Program-made: the position numbers and the translations under genes | NCBI GenBank assembly: GCA_964345295.1 | Contig: CAYFQG010000018.1 | Location: 1-25,507 of the forward strand | Direction: 5' to 3' | From: JASBZA01 sp964345295 | GTDB taxonomy: Bacteria > Bacillota > Clostridia > Saccharofermentanales > Fastidiosipilaceae | Length of the DNA: 25,507 nucleotides | The notes under the pieces: model-generated | Told to the model about the DNA's origin: nothing | What the model saw: the letters and a program-made list of their open reading frames with translations, nothing else | Database searches by the model: none | Shown: positions 8,464 to 15,944 of the stretch, one piece after another | How the letters are laid out: every line of letters starts with the position of its first letter | Numbering within the stretch: the stretch's first letter is position 1

Positions 8464-8492
8464 AGTATACTCTAGTTCAGCAAACATTGAAA
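8464..8492 (-). promoter_or_regulatory. Probable mgtE promoter
   Basis: On the minus strand the -35 TTTCAA (8492-8487) and the -10 TATACT (8469-8464) are separated by 17 bp. A start near 8457 would give a leader of roughly 200 nt before mgtE. Confidence 0.6.
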
Positions 8493-8561
8493 CCTTGTAA
8501 AGCATAAAATGCTGTTAAGAAGTTTAACCTAAAATGTCTACTTCCGGTGTTGAACTTTTTC

Positions 8562-9053
8562 CATGCAATAGTTATCGGACTTACCTTGATAAAATCCGGT
8601 ATCGTACCTAACCCGGTAAGCGACCAGGAGATGCATTACTTCTCCTACAGCTTGTATCCTCATGCCGGCGATTGGCGTCAAGGCCAAACGGTTAAAGAAT
8701 CTTATTTCTTTAACCAGGAGACCTTTAGCCGTCCTGTAGCTTTAGACAGTCAAAAGAATTTAGAGTCCTTTTCTTTGGCCGCCGTTAACAAAGCTAACGT
8801 GGTCATCGAAACCATCAAATATGCCGTAGACGATAAAGATAGCATTGTTCGTCTTTATGAATCCGACAATGCCAAAACCAAGGCTAGTTTAAGCTGGGGC
8901 GAGCGTGTAAGCCGAGTGGTAGAATGTAACTTGATGGAAGAAGATTTGGAAGACCAAGCCGACTTGAAACTAAGAGACGAGGGAGAAGGCTCGGCTTTCG
9001 ACTTCGAGATCAAACCTTACGAAATAAAAACTTATCGTCTGACTTTGGCCTAA
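8562..9053 (+). pseudogene. C-terminal remnant of a GH38 alpha-mannosidase
   Basis: The frame encodes what I recognise as only the last ~160 residues of a family-38 alpha-mannosidase, from about HAIVIGLTLIKSG through the characteristic FSYSLYPHAGDWRQG segment to a beta-rich C-terminus. Full enzymes have roughly 1000 residues with the catalytic domain at the N-terminus, all of which is missing. The longest open frame starts at a GTG (8547) with no ribosome site, and similarity appears to begin abruptly near 8562. The preceding 300 bases hold the oppositely directed mgtE promoter, so the body of the gene was probably deleted. It sits just ahead of manA, which fits an ancestral mannoside-use operon. 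It cannot be catalytic; production of a stable peptide is possible but unsupported. Confidence 0.75.
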
Positions 9054-9086
9054 AGGCCAAAGCCGACCCAAAGAAACGGAGTGTGT

Positions 9087-10037
9087 ATGAAGCCTTTTTT
9101 ACTGGAACCTTTCCCTAAAGCCTATATCTGGGGCGGACAAAATTTAGTGCGCTACGGTAAGACTTTAAAGGCAGACAAAATGGCCGAATCCTGGGAGCTG
9201 TCGGCTCATCCGGACGGACCGGCCAAGATTAAAACAGGACCTTTGAAAGGGATGTCATTTATAGACTTTGTAAATAACTATCCCGGTGAGTGGAAGAGAG
9301 ATGAGGATAAGGCAGAGGATGCCAACCCGAATTTTCCCATTCTGGTCAAGTTTATTGATGCCCAAAACAGCTTGTCCATTCAAGTCCATCCCAATGATTC
9401 TTATGCCATGGAACATGAGGGTGAGTTCGGCAAGACCGAGATGTGGTATATCCTGGAAGCAGAGCCGGATGCCTTTTTATATTACGGCTTTGAGCACGAA
9501 ATCGACCGTGAAGAGTTCGCTGAACGTATTAAAAATGATACCTTAACTGAAGTTTTACATCGTCAACCGGTTAAAGCCGGCGAGGCCTACTTTATTCCGG
9601 CCGGTACCATTCATGCTATCGGCAAGGGCATTGTCTTAGCGGAAATTCAACAAAGCTCCAATAGTACCTATCGGGTATATGACTTCGGTAGGCGGGATAA
9701 AGATGGCAATTTAAGACCGCTTCACATTGACAAGGCCATCGATGTCACTGAGCTTAAACCGGTAGAAGTCGAATCACCTCTAAAAGAGGATGAGACAGGA
9801 CTTCTTATCGATTGTCCTTATTTTCGCGTCGCCAAATTAGACCTCCATGGTAATTTCGAGTCCAAGGGCTTAGGGCATGAGGGTTTTAGAGCCTTACTCT
9901 TCTTGGATGGCGAAGCGACATTAAGAGACGGAGACAATACCATGGTCTGTGAGAAGGGGGATTGCCTCTTCATTCCGGCAAGTTGTCTGGGCTTTAGCCT
10001 AGATGGCAAAGCCTCCATACTGGATATCAGTCACTAG
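9087..10037 (+). CDS. manA: Mannose-6-phosphate isomerase, class I (ManA)
   Basis: This cytoplasmic zinc enzyme interconverts mannose 6-phosphate and fructose 6-phosphate, linking mannose use to glycolysis and supplying mannose phosphates for sugar nucleotides. It has 316 residues, the short form common in Firmicutes. Zinc ligands are visible as Gln99 and His101 (in SIQVHPND), Glu118 (in TEMWYIL) and His176 (in GTIHAIG). A second cupin-like half follows. ATG 9087 is preferred over the in-frame GTG at 9081 because GGAG (9078-9081) lies 5 bases before it. It follows the mannosidase remnant and converges, 11 bp apart, on a sugar phosphomutase gene, so the block concerns hexose phosphate flow. 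Confidence 0.94.
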   Translation: MKPFLLEPFPKAYIWGGQNLVRYGKTLKADKMAESWELSAHPDGPAKIKTGPLKGMSFIDFVNNYPGEWKRDEDKAEDANPNFPILVKFIDAQNSLSIQVHPNDSYAMEHEGEFGKTEMWYILEAEPDAFLYYGFEHEIDREEFAERIKNDTLTEVLHRQPVKAGEAYFIPAGTIHAIGKGIVLAEIQQSSNSTYRVYDFGRRDKDGNLRPLHIDKAIDVTELKPVEVESPLKEDETGLLIDCPYFRVAKLDLHGNFESKGLGHEGFRALLFLDGEATLRDGDNTMVCEKGDCLFIPASCLGFSLDGKASILDISH

Positions 10038-10048
10038 TTAGACTTCTA

Positions 10049-11593
10049 TTAAAAGTCACTTAGTTTACTGAAATAGGAGCGGAATGCCTGAAGTTTACTT
10101 TGGGCATCCGCTTTATTTTTGCCGCGAACTGAAATATAGACCTTGAGTTTAGGCTCGGTACCGGAGGGCCTTAACGTAACAGTGGAATCATCTTCCAATG
10201 TCCAGCATAATACATCCGCCTTTAGAATAAATGCCAAAGCTTTTTCCGTAGTATCCTCAAAGTTATTAGCTTCGGACCCAAGCTGATCCATTAGATAATC
10301 TTTGCTTTCTTTGACGGCCATAGAAGCTATTTTTTCCGGCCTCTTGCTACGGAAAGTTTGCATAAGGTCAGCCATGTGTTTGGCCCCTTCTTGGCCTTCA
10401 AAGGTATAGGAATCCAGACTTGCCAGATAGTAACCGTATGTTTCATAGAGACTTTCTAAAACTTCTAACAAGTTATTGCCTTGTGCTTTATAGTAAGCGG
10501 CCATATCCGTAATGAGCAGGACAGCATTGACCGCGTCTTTATCTCTGACGTAACTTCCGGATAGGTAGCCGCAGGACTCTTCGAAGCCGAATATATAACG
10601 CTCGGTTTGATTGGTCTTTTCTAAGATGCCGATTTTTTCGCCGATGAATTTAAAGCCCGTTAAAACGTTTATAACGCGTACATCGTGGGCCTCGGCGATA
10701 GCTTCTGCCATGCGGGACGTTACGATGGTTTTTACTGCTATGGGGGCTTCCGGCATGATTTTTAGGTCGTTGCGTCTTCGGCAGATATAGTTAAGTAATA
10801 ATTCGCCGACTTGATTGCCGGTCAGGAGTTGATAGTCCCCGTGCTTGTCACGGACACCTACACCGACGCGGTCTGAATCAGGGTCGGTAGCCAGAACTAA
10901 ATCGGCAGCTTTATCTTTGGCCAAAGCAAGGCTAAGGGTCATAGCTTCTTTTATCTCCGGGTTGGGATAAGGACAAGTAGGGAAGTGACCGTCCGGTTCG
11001 GCTTGTTCGTCTACCATATGTATGTTTTTATAGCCCGCTCGGTCCAGGATTGATAAGACACAGGTTTTACCGGCACCGTTAAGGGGGCTGTAGACGATAT
11101 TTAAATTGGGGTAAGGCGCTGTCTTTTCTAAACGTTCTTGATAGACATGGTCCAGATAAGCATCTGTAACGGACTGCGGAATGGTATGGATACGTTGAGT
11201 CGCCTTATCCGATACTTGCTTGATATCGTCAAAAATATCTAAGGCTTCTATATGCTCCAGTATGGCGCCGGCCATTTCTGTAGTAATCTGGCAACCATCC
11301 GGTCCGTAGACCTTATAGCCGTTATATTCAGCCGGATTGTGGGATGCCGTAATACAGATACCCGCACCGCATTCCAAGGCTCTTACGGCAAAACTAAGCG
11401 AGGGGGTAGGCATAAGCGTGGGATATATCCATGCTTCTATACCGTTGGCGGCAAAGACCAGGGCAGCTTCTCGGGCGAAGACATCGGATTTTATTCGGCT
11501 GTCATATGCGATGGCAATCATTTGAGCTAAGTCTTGGGACTTTAGCCAATTGGCCAAACCTTGAGAGGCTTTACGCACTGTATAGATGTTCAT
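10049..11593 (-). CDS. pgcA: Alpha-phosphohexomutase (PgcA-like), frame after an in-frame stop
   Basis: This is a phosphoglucomutase/phosphomannomutase that interconverts hexose 1- and 6-phosphates in the cytoplasm. The phosphoserine loop CITASHNPAEYNGYK (Ser84 here), the metal loop ATDPDSDRVG, the sugar-binding GFEESCGY and the phosphate-binding RPSGTEPKLK are all intact. The 514 residues start at an internal ATG with no convincing ribosome site. The sequence upstream continues the same frame and encodes the conserved N-terminus (FGTGGLRGKIGVGTNR) back to an ATG at 11785, but contains one TAA at 11737-11735. Without that stop the protein would be 578 residues, the usual PgcA length. A protein starting at 11593 would lack the N-terminal phosphate-contacting loop and is unlikely to be fully active. 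Nonsense mutation, readthrough and sequencing error remain open. Confidence 0.85.
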   Translation of the reverse strand: MNIYTVRKASQGLANWLKSQDLAQMIAIAYDSRIKSDVFAREAALVFAANGIEAWIYPTLMPTPSLSFAVRALECGAGICITASHNPAEYNGYKVYGPDGCQITTEMAGAILEHIEALDIFDDIKQVSDKATQRIHTIPQSVTDAYLDHVYQERLEKTAPYPNLNIVYSPLNGAGKTCVLSILDRAGYKNIHMVDEQAEPDGHFPTCPYPNPEIKEAMTLSLALAKDKAADLVLATDPDSDRVGVGVRDKHGDYQLLTGNQVGELLLNYICRRRNDLKIMPEAPIAVKTIVTSRMAEAIAEAHDVRVINVLTGFKFIGEKIGILEKTNQTERYIFGFEESCGYLSGSYVRDKDAVNAVLLITDMAAYYKAQGNNLLEVLESLYETYGYYLASLDSYTFEGQEGAKHMADLMQTFRSKRPEKIASMAVKESKDYLMDQLGSEANNFEDTTEKALAFILKADVLCWTLEDDSTVTLRPSGTEPKLKVYISVRGKNKADAQSKLQAFRSYFSKLSDF

Positions 11594-11785
11594 GCGATTG
11601 GTTCCGACACCGATTTTTCCTCTTAAGCCCCCGGTTCCAAAGCTAAGATTTTTATAAAAACAGTCGTTTAAAGCCGACTCATCATTGTGGTCTATAAGTC
11701 CTTGTAGCTCTTGTTTTAAATCTGAATGATTTTCTTATTGATTAAGCCAAGTTTTAACAGTCTGTGATGTACTCCAAGTTGTCAT
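11594..11785 (-). pseudogene. pgcA: 5' end of the pgcA-like gene, separated by a TAA codon
   Basis: Read on the minus strand from the ATG at 11785-11783, sixteen sense codons (MTTWSTSQTVKTWLNQ) are followed by TAA at 11737-11735. Forty-seven further sense codons then run in the same frame into the 11593 ATG. Those include FYKNLSFGTGGLRG, the conserved N-terminal motif of the family. AGGGG lies 6 bases before the ATG, so translation probably begins here. No ATG, GTG or TTG occurs in frame between the stop and 11593. Apart from this one codon the region looks intact, so the lesion is recent or functional. Confidence 0.8.
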
Positions 11786-11887
11786 GGTCTACCCCTATGC
11801 ATATTATTTATACTCTTTATTATGGAACTTCAAGAGTATTTTGTCTTCTTTATTTGCCGATATTTAACAGAATTTAAGGCTTCAATG

Positions 11888-11916
11888 TTGAATTGTTGTG
11901 CCGGCTAAACTAAAAT
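11888..11916 (+). promoter_or_regulatory. Promoter of the lipoprotein gene
   Basis: The -35 TTGAAT (11888-11893) and -10 TAAAAT (11911-11916) are separated by 17 bp. A 10-bp palindrome TTTGGCCAAA (11943-11952) lies between this promoter and the ribosome site. The remaining gap towards the pgcA ATG (11786-11887) also holds an inverted repeat ACTCTT/AAGAGT and AT-rich, promoter-like sequence on the minus strand. Confidence 0.65.
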
Positions 11917-11969
11917 TTAAAGGCTAATGCAAGTGATTTGGCTTTGGCCAAAAATTAAGGAGAGGAATT

Positions 11970-12764
11970 ATGCGTAAGAAAATTATTCTGCTGTTCGTTA
12001 CAGTATTTTTAGTAGCTAATGTCTCTGCTTGCGGTTCTAAGGACAAACCGTCCGAATCTTCCGTTAGTGAAAGTAAGACTAGCGAGATGAGCAGCTCGGA
12101 AGATACGACTACGGAAAGTACTCCTGTAGTCAGTACGACGACTGAGCCGACAAGTGAGGCTACGACAAGCAAAGAAACCACATCCCAAGCAAGTACTACA
12201 CCCGATCAAAGTAGTTCGGAGAGTAGCGCTCCTAAAGGTTCCGAGGCTTCCGGTAAAGTCGAATTAGGCGATCAATATGTCAATATGGAGCAGAGAAGTT
12301 TCGCCATTAACGGCAAAGTGTACACTTTAGGTCAAACGACCCTGCAAGAGATGATTGATGACGGCGTACCCTTTGACGAAGATGATATTGCCAATGCCGA
12401 TAATAATTTAGGGAAGAACTCAACCTCGCCTCCTTTCAAGATTCAACTTGCCGAGTATTATACGGCTCAAGTTTCGGTCGGTAACTTTACGGATGAAAAC
12501 GTAGTAACGAAGACGGCACCCATCTCTTGGGTATATCTGCCGATTCACCTGGACAAGGATGAAGGCCAAATGCAATTCGCATTCCCTCTTGATATGACCA
12601 GGGATCAATTAATTGAGAAGGCAGGAGAGCCCAGCTCTGAAAAGAACAATACCGTAGAGTATAAGGCTGAGGCAGAGAAATATATAGGTGACTCGGGTTA
12701 CCGCTTTGACTTTAATGCACAAGACGGAAGTCTGCAGTATGTAACCATCGACTATAAACCTTAA
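11970..12764 (+). CDS. Secreted lipoprotein with Ser/Thr-rich linker
   Basis: This is a 264-residue lipoprotein of unknown function. Residues 1-20 are a signal peptide (basic MRKK, hydrophobic core) ending in the lipobox VSAC, so Cys21 would be lipidated and anchor the protein to the outer face of the membrane. Residues about 26-96 are a low-complexity Ser/Thr/Glu linker, a usual spacer across the wall. The folded part (about 97-264) contains a motif-like SFAINGKVYTLGQTTLQEMIDDGVPF and a later QFAFPLDMTRDQLIEKAGEPS; I do not recognise a named family. AAGGAGAGG precedes the ATG, and the gene has its own promoter and a strong terminator, so it is a single-gene unit. Confidence 0.88.
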   Translation: MRKKIILLFVTVFLVANVSACGSKDKPSESSVSESKTSEMSSSEDTTTESTPVVSTTTEPTSEATTSKETTSQASTTPDQSSSESSAPKGSEASGKVELGDQYVNMEQRSFAINGKVYTLGQTTLQEMIDDGVPFDEDDIANADNNLGKNSTSPPFKIQLAEYYTAQVSVGNFTDENVVTKTAPISWVYLPIHLDKDEGQMQFAFPLDMTRDQLIEKAGEPSSEKNNTVEYKAEAEKYIGDSGYRFDFNAQDGSLQYVTIDYKP

Positions 12765-12788
12765 GCATAAAGCGTATTAAGAATGAGG

Positions 12789-12819
12789 AGACCGGTTTCG
12801 TAAGGAGCCGGTCTTTTTT
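12789..12819 (+). terminator. Intrinsic terminator of the lipoprotein gene
   Basis: The 7-bp stem AGACCGG (12789-12795) with CCGGTCT (12808-12814) runs into T residues 12814-12819. It lies 24 bases after the stop codon. Confidence 0.9.
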
Positions 12820-12823
12820 GTAT

Positions 12824-12853
12824 AAAAAAGACCCCTGAATCATCAAGGGTCTT
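12824..12853 (-). terminator. Intrinsic terminator of tRNA-Ser
   Basis: On the minus strand an 11-bp stem with one G-T pair (12853-12843 with 12838-12828) and a 4-base loop runs into six T residues (12829-12824). It begins 7 bases after the tRNA CCA end. It abuts the lipoprotein terminator back to back. Confidence 0.9.
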
Positions 12854-12860
12854 CTTATCT

Positions 12861-12949
12861 TGGCGGAGAAGGAGGGATTCGAACCCTCGCACGCTTACAC
12901 GTCTAACGATTTAGCAAACCGTCCCCTTCAGCCTCTTGGGTACTTCTCC
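12861..12949 (-). tRNA. tRNA-Ser(GCU)
   Basis: This 89-base class II tRNA has acceptor GGAGAAG/CTTCTCC, discriminator G and encoded CCA (12863-12861). The anticodon stem ACGGT/ATCGT encloses a TTGCTAA loop with anticodon GCT. A long variable arm and a GGTTCGAATCC T arm follow, fitting serine. It has its own promoter and terminator. Confidence 0.96.
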
Positions 12950-12991
12950 AAATCTACTGGCATGTACTTTAGCTCCTAAGCACGTTACTTG

Positions 12992-13019
12992 ATTATATAT
13001 GAAGACTAACACAAGTCAA
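12992..13019 (-). promoter_or_regulatory. Promoter of tRNA-Ser
   Basis: On the minus strand the -35 TTGACT (13019-13014) and consensus -10 TATAAT (12997-12992) are separated by 16 bp. Transcription would start about 35 bases upstream of the tRNA. Confidence 0.8.
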
Positions 13020-13045
13020 GATGTGGGGAGAAAAATCTGCTTATA

Positions 13046-13074
13046 TTGACAAATTAAAAGGTGCATTACAGAAT
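13046..13074 (+). promoter_or_regulatory. Possible promoter of the cytidine deaminase gene
   Basis: A consensus -35 TTGACA (13046-13051) is followed 17 bp later by a weak -10 CAGAAT (13069-13074). It lies 50 bases before the cdd start. Confidence 0.45.
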
Positions 13075-13124
13075 GATTTGTATCATATGAAGATCTCTTT
13101 TGCACAATAGATAGAAAGAAAATT

Positions 13125-13571
13125 ATGAATCATAATCATGCAAACAAATTTAAAGACCTAGCAAATCTTCAAACCCTGTTAGATCAGGCAATTGAAGTTC
13201 GAGAAGCCGCTTACGCTCCTTACTCCGATTTTAAGGTAGGTGCGGCACTCTTAGCGGATTCCGGAAAAGTCTATACCGGTTGTAACGTCGAGAATGCCTC
13301 CTACGGTGCTTCTATCTGTGCGGAAAGAAATGCGGCATTATCTGCAGTGAAAGCAGGAGAGAGGCATTTTAAGGCGCTTGCAGTCATCGGTAATACGCCT
13401 CTGACTTATCCTTGCGGTATTTGCCTGCAGTTTTTAAGTGAGTTCGCAGACTCTGACATGCTTGTTCTATTATTAAATGAAGAGGGACAGCCTTCTACAT
13501 ATCTATTTAGTGATCTTTTGCCAGAAGCATTTAAAAAATCACAGATGGAACCTGAGCATCATAAGGACTAA
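13125..13571 (+). CDS. cdd: Cytidine deaminase
   Basis: This is a cytoplasmic zinc enzyme that deaminates cytidine and deoxycytidine to uridine and deoxyuridine in pyrimidine salvage. The 148 residues match the homotetrameric class. Cys65, Cys97 and Cys100 are the zinc ligands, and Glu67 in the CAERNA motif is the proton shuttle; the substrate loop CNVENASYGASICAERNA is intact. One departure is seen: the usual Arg after the last cysteine (CGxCRQ) is Leu here (CGICLQFLSEF). The N-terminus MNHNHANK is a short His/Asn extension. The ribosome site is weak (AGAAAG). A hairpin after the stop shows that it is a single-gene unit. Confidence 0.94.
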   Translation: MNHNHANKFKDLANLQTLLDQAIEVREAAYAPYSDFKVGAALLADSGKVYTGCNVENASYGASICAERNAALSAVKAGERHFKALAVIGNTPLTYPCGICLQFLSEFADSDMLVLLLNEEGQPSTYLFSDLLPEAFKKSQMEPEHHKD

Positions 13572-13581
13572 GACTTAAGAA

Positions 13582-13610
13582 AAGGCTCCGAATCATGCGG
13601 AGCCTTCTCT
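13582..13610. terminator. Bidirectional terminator between cdd and the DJ-1-like gene
   Basis: The 9-bp stem AAGGCTCCG (13582-13590) with CGGAGCCTT (13598-13606) has a 7-base loop and pyrimidine-rich tails on both sides. It can serve cdd (plus) and the convergent DJ-1-like gene (minus). Confidence 0.8.
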
Positions 13611-13637
13611 TTATCCTATTTTATTTTTTAGAATAGC

Positions 13638-14186
13638 TTATTTATAGACAATGGCTTTGGCCACCTTATCCGCTGTTTCTTGATCTTTCAAAACAGAAAT
13701 TAAGTGAAGCGCAAAGGGGATAGCAGCTCCCAAACCATGGGAGGTGATGACATGACCGTCCTGAATGACGTCTTTGTCCTTAAAATGCACCTTAGAACCT
13801 AAATCTTCTTCCATGCCCGGATAGACTGTAGCGTTCTTATCATCCAATATGCCTAATGCGCTTAATACTGTAGGACCGGCACAGATGGCTGCCAGTAGTT
13901 TCTTCTTGTTGTGTTGGTCCAAGAGCAGCTGGCTAAGCTTCTCATTAGCCTTTAGATTATCGACACCTTTTAAACCGCCCGGGACGACGTAAAGGTCTAC
14001 CGCGGAACCGTCTACCTGGTCCAGTGTCTTATCGCACTCAATTTTTACATTGTGCGCGCTTTCAATTTGTTTGGTCTTGTGGACGGATACCATATCAATC
14101 GAGAGGCCTGCCCTTCTTAGGAGGTCAACGACCAGGAGTGCTTCACACTCCTCAACACCGTTAGCCATAAAAATAACGGATTGCAT
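13638..14186 (-). CDS. DJ-1/PfpI family protein (YajL-like)
   Basis: This is a 182-residue single-domain protein of the DJ-1/ThiJ/PfpI superfamily, DJ-1 branch. The reactive cysteine is Cys102 in the nucleophile elbow LLAAICAGPTVL, and Glu13 (in GVEECEA) is placed like the glutamate that activates it. YVVPGG and the ITSHGLGAA segment match the DJ-1 core. Branch members have been linked to oxidative or carbonyl stress and proposed as glyoxalases or deglycases, so the exact reaction here is open. AAAGGAG precedes the ATG by 5 bases. It lies 15 bp after the soluble protein gene 14202-15944 on the same strand and is probably cotranscribed with that pair. Confidence 0.9.
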   Translation of the reverse strand: MQSVIFMANGVEECEALLVVDLLRRAGLSIDMVSVHKTKQIESAHNVKIECDKTLDQVDGSAVDLYVVPGGLKGVDNLKANEKLSQLLLDQHNKKKLLAAICAGPTVLSALGILDDKNATVYPGMEEDLGSKVHFKDKDVIQDGHVITSHGLGAAIPFALHLISVLKDQETADKVAKAIVYK

Positions 14187-14201
14187 AAAAACTCCTTTCT
14201 T

Positions 14202-15944
14202 TTATTTAAACCAGTTTTTGAGTATGTTCTTTTCCCTTTGTTTGGAATGACCCAAACAAAGGTCCATGAATTGTCTGGAATATTGCAGTCGGCCTTGACT
14301 TGCCGACAGGCGAATTACACCGGTAAGACGTTTAGATTGGATAGCATCCTTAACGTCTCTGGAGGGGATATTGGGTGAACCCAGATCCCTTTCGTCCAAG
14401 CCCTTAAGGAGCATTCCCTTAACCGTTTGATTATCGTAATACGTCACGCCGTCACCGCGCTTGCGATCGTCAATTAGGATGAACTGGTCAAAGCGTATAG
14501 CCATAATGTCATTACTGATCATGGCCACATCTTCGATATCATCCAGATAAGTTTGCAAGAATTCACGCTTGCCCGGATACATGACCGTTTGATTATCAAT
14601 CCGGTCGTTTATATACCAGCGCTTATAGGCCCGCTCTAAGTCGGCGCTCATGTAAGGCCAAATCGGATGGTTGGGCTCACTGTGGATGAAAACATCGGCT
14701 ATGCGCTTATATAAGGCTTTTTTCTCGTCTTCGATAGGGTCTCTGGAAGCGATAATTCTGGAGATAACTTCAGCGGCCAAAGCCGGATGCATGTATCCCA
14801 TGGATTGACCCAAGATGTCCGCTTTTTTGTAGAGAACCGGCAAGTCGGCTTTACGAAAAAACTCACCGAAAATGGCTCCGCCTAAGCTGGTTTCTACCAA
14901 AATCTGATAATCGCTGATAAAGGTTTCCAAACCTTCGTCAGGGGAGAGGTTATAAGCCTGGTTCATATTGCGGACAATATCCGATACAAAACCGTCATCC
15001 GACTTACCCAGGTTTACAATATCGCCTATGCACTTGGGCATATAAGACGGACGCACCTCCCTTCTGGAAGGGTCCGACACCAGGGTATTAAAAACCAATT
15101 CCAAAGTCTGCTGAATCCAACGATGAGGGAAGTTTCTTTGAAGTGTAGACCAGCCCACCGTATAAAGCGACCAGGAAGCCCTTTGTACCGCCAGTTGCTG
15201 GATGGCTCTATAGGTTTGCTGATCATTAATGAGGAGCAAACAGTGGAAGAGCATCTTGGTTTCTTCCGAGTTCAAATCAATCGATAGCTCTTGGATTTTA
15301 TAGAGTGGAACCTGACGAATCTTATCAATCAGATTTCTTGCGTCGTCGTCACTAATGGTAAGAGGCCTTTCCAGAAGATAGGGATGTTTCTTACGGACAT
15401 TCTGAAGACTCTGACGGAATTTTCCTTTATTTCTATATTCCTCAGTCAAGTCTAAACCGGCACTGGACGCCGCTCTTCCCGTACGCGTAGCGCGTGGCGT
15501 AGTCGAATAGGCCTTGGAAGAAGCTCTATCGGCTCTGGCCATACCGGCCATCACTTCATTGTTCGATGAATTAATAGGCTCCATCCTGTTCTGGTAACCA
15601 TAGCCTGTGTCGGAATCTTCTTGACTTAAATCCGGTTTGGGCAAGAATGTCGATTTCTCACGGCTGGGTGGGGTAGACCTCAGGAAATCCGGTGGTGGGT
15701 TATCCCTACGTTGTTTAGGGTCAAAGAGTTTAGGCCCCAAGACCGGCTTATTGTCGTCTTGCGACTCTTTTTCCGGCTGTTCTTGAGTCGTTATACCGGT
15801 GTCTTTAGTAGGTGCGGCATCGGGAGTGGTCGAAGCAGATAATTCTTTGGCCAAAGAAGCCGCCCTGGCCTTTTCTTGTGCTTCCTCTAGGGCAAGTTCC
15901 ATGGGGAGTTTCTCTCTATGGGGCATCTTATCATTGGTATCCAA
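14202..15944 (-). CDS. Unknown soluble protein, partner of the membrane coiled-coil protein
   Basis: I do not recognise a firm family. The open frame extends to 15986, but the best start is the TTG at 15944, with AAGGAAG (15960-15954) 9 bases before it and a 14-bp overlap with the preceding gene; this gives 580 residues. The first ~190 are charged, Pro- and Ser-rich and probably disordered. The rest is helical and globular, with Trp-rich stretches (SLYTVGWSTLQRNFPHRWIQQ; HPIWPYMSADLERAYKRWYIN) and a likely beta end (NDIMAIRFDQFILIDDRK). No membrane segment or signal peptide is seen. Overlap with the membrane coiled-coil gene suggests one complex. The C-terminus faintly recalls the EH_Signature domain of Zorya ZorC; this is inference only. 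Confidence 0.75.
   Translation of the reverse strand: MDTNDKMPHREKLPMELALEEAQEKARAASLAKELSASTTPDAAPTKDTGITTQEQPEKESQDDNKPVLGPKLFDPKQRRDNPPPDFLRSTPPSREKSTFLPKPDLSQEDSDTGYGYQNRMEPINSSNNEVMAGMARADRASSKAYSTTPRATRTGRAASSAGLDLTEEYRNKGKFRQSLQNVRKKHPYLLERPLTISDDDARNLIDKIRQVPLYKIQELSIDLNSEETKMLFHCLLLINDQQTYRAIQQLAVQRASWSLYTVGWSTLQRNFPHRWIQQTLELVFNTLVSDPSRREVRPSYMPKCIGDIVNLGKSDDGFVSDIVRNMNQAYNLSPDEGLETFISDYQILVETSLGGAIFGEFFRKADLPVLYKKADILGQSMGYMHPALAAEVISRIIASRDPIEDEKKALYKRIADVFIHSEPNHPIWPYMSADLERAYKRWYINDRIDNQTVMYPGKREFLQTYLDDIEDVAMISNDIMAIRFDQFILIDDRKRGDGVTYYDNQTVKGMLLKGLDERDLGSPNIPSRDVKDAIQSKRLTGVIRLSASQGRLQYSRQFMDLCLGHSKQREKNILKNWFK

Noticed and set aside
11735..11737. Stop codon reassignment (TAA as sense) to explain the pgcA interruption
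   Set aside because: Other genes in the window end at TAA at the expected length (for example the ABC gene, mgtE-side genes and prfC), so TAA is a normal stop here.
12861..12949. CRISPR or other repeat signal in the repeat-rich stretch around 12.8 kb
   Set aside because: The repeats are two back-to-back terminators and the arms of tRNA-Ser; no direct repeat array is present here or elsewhere in the window.
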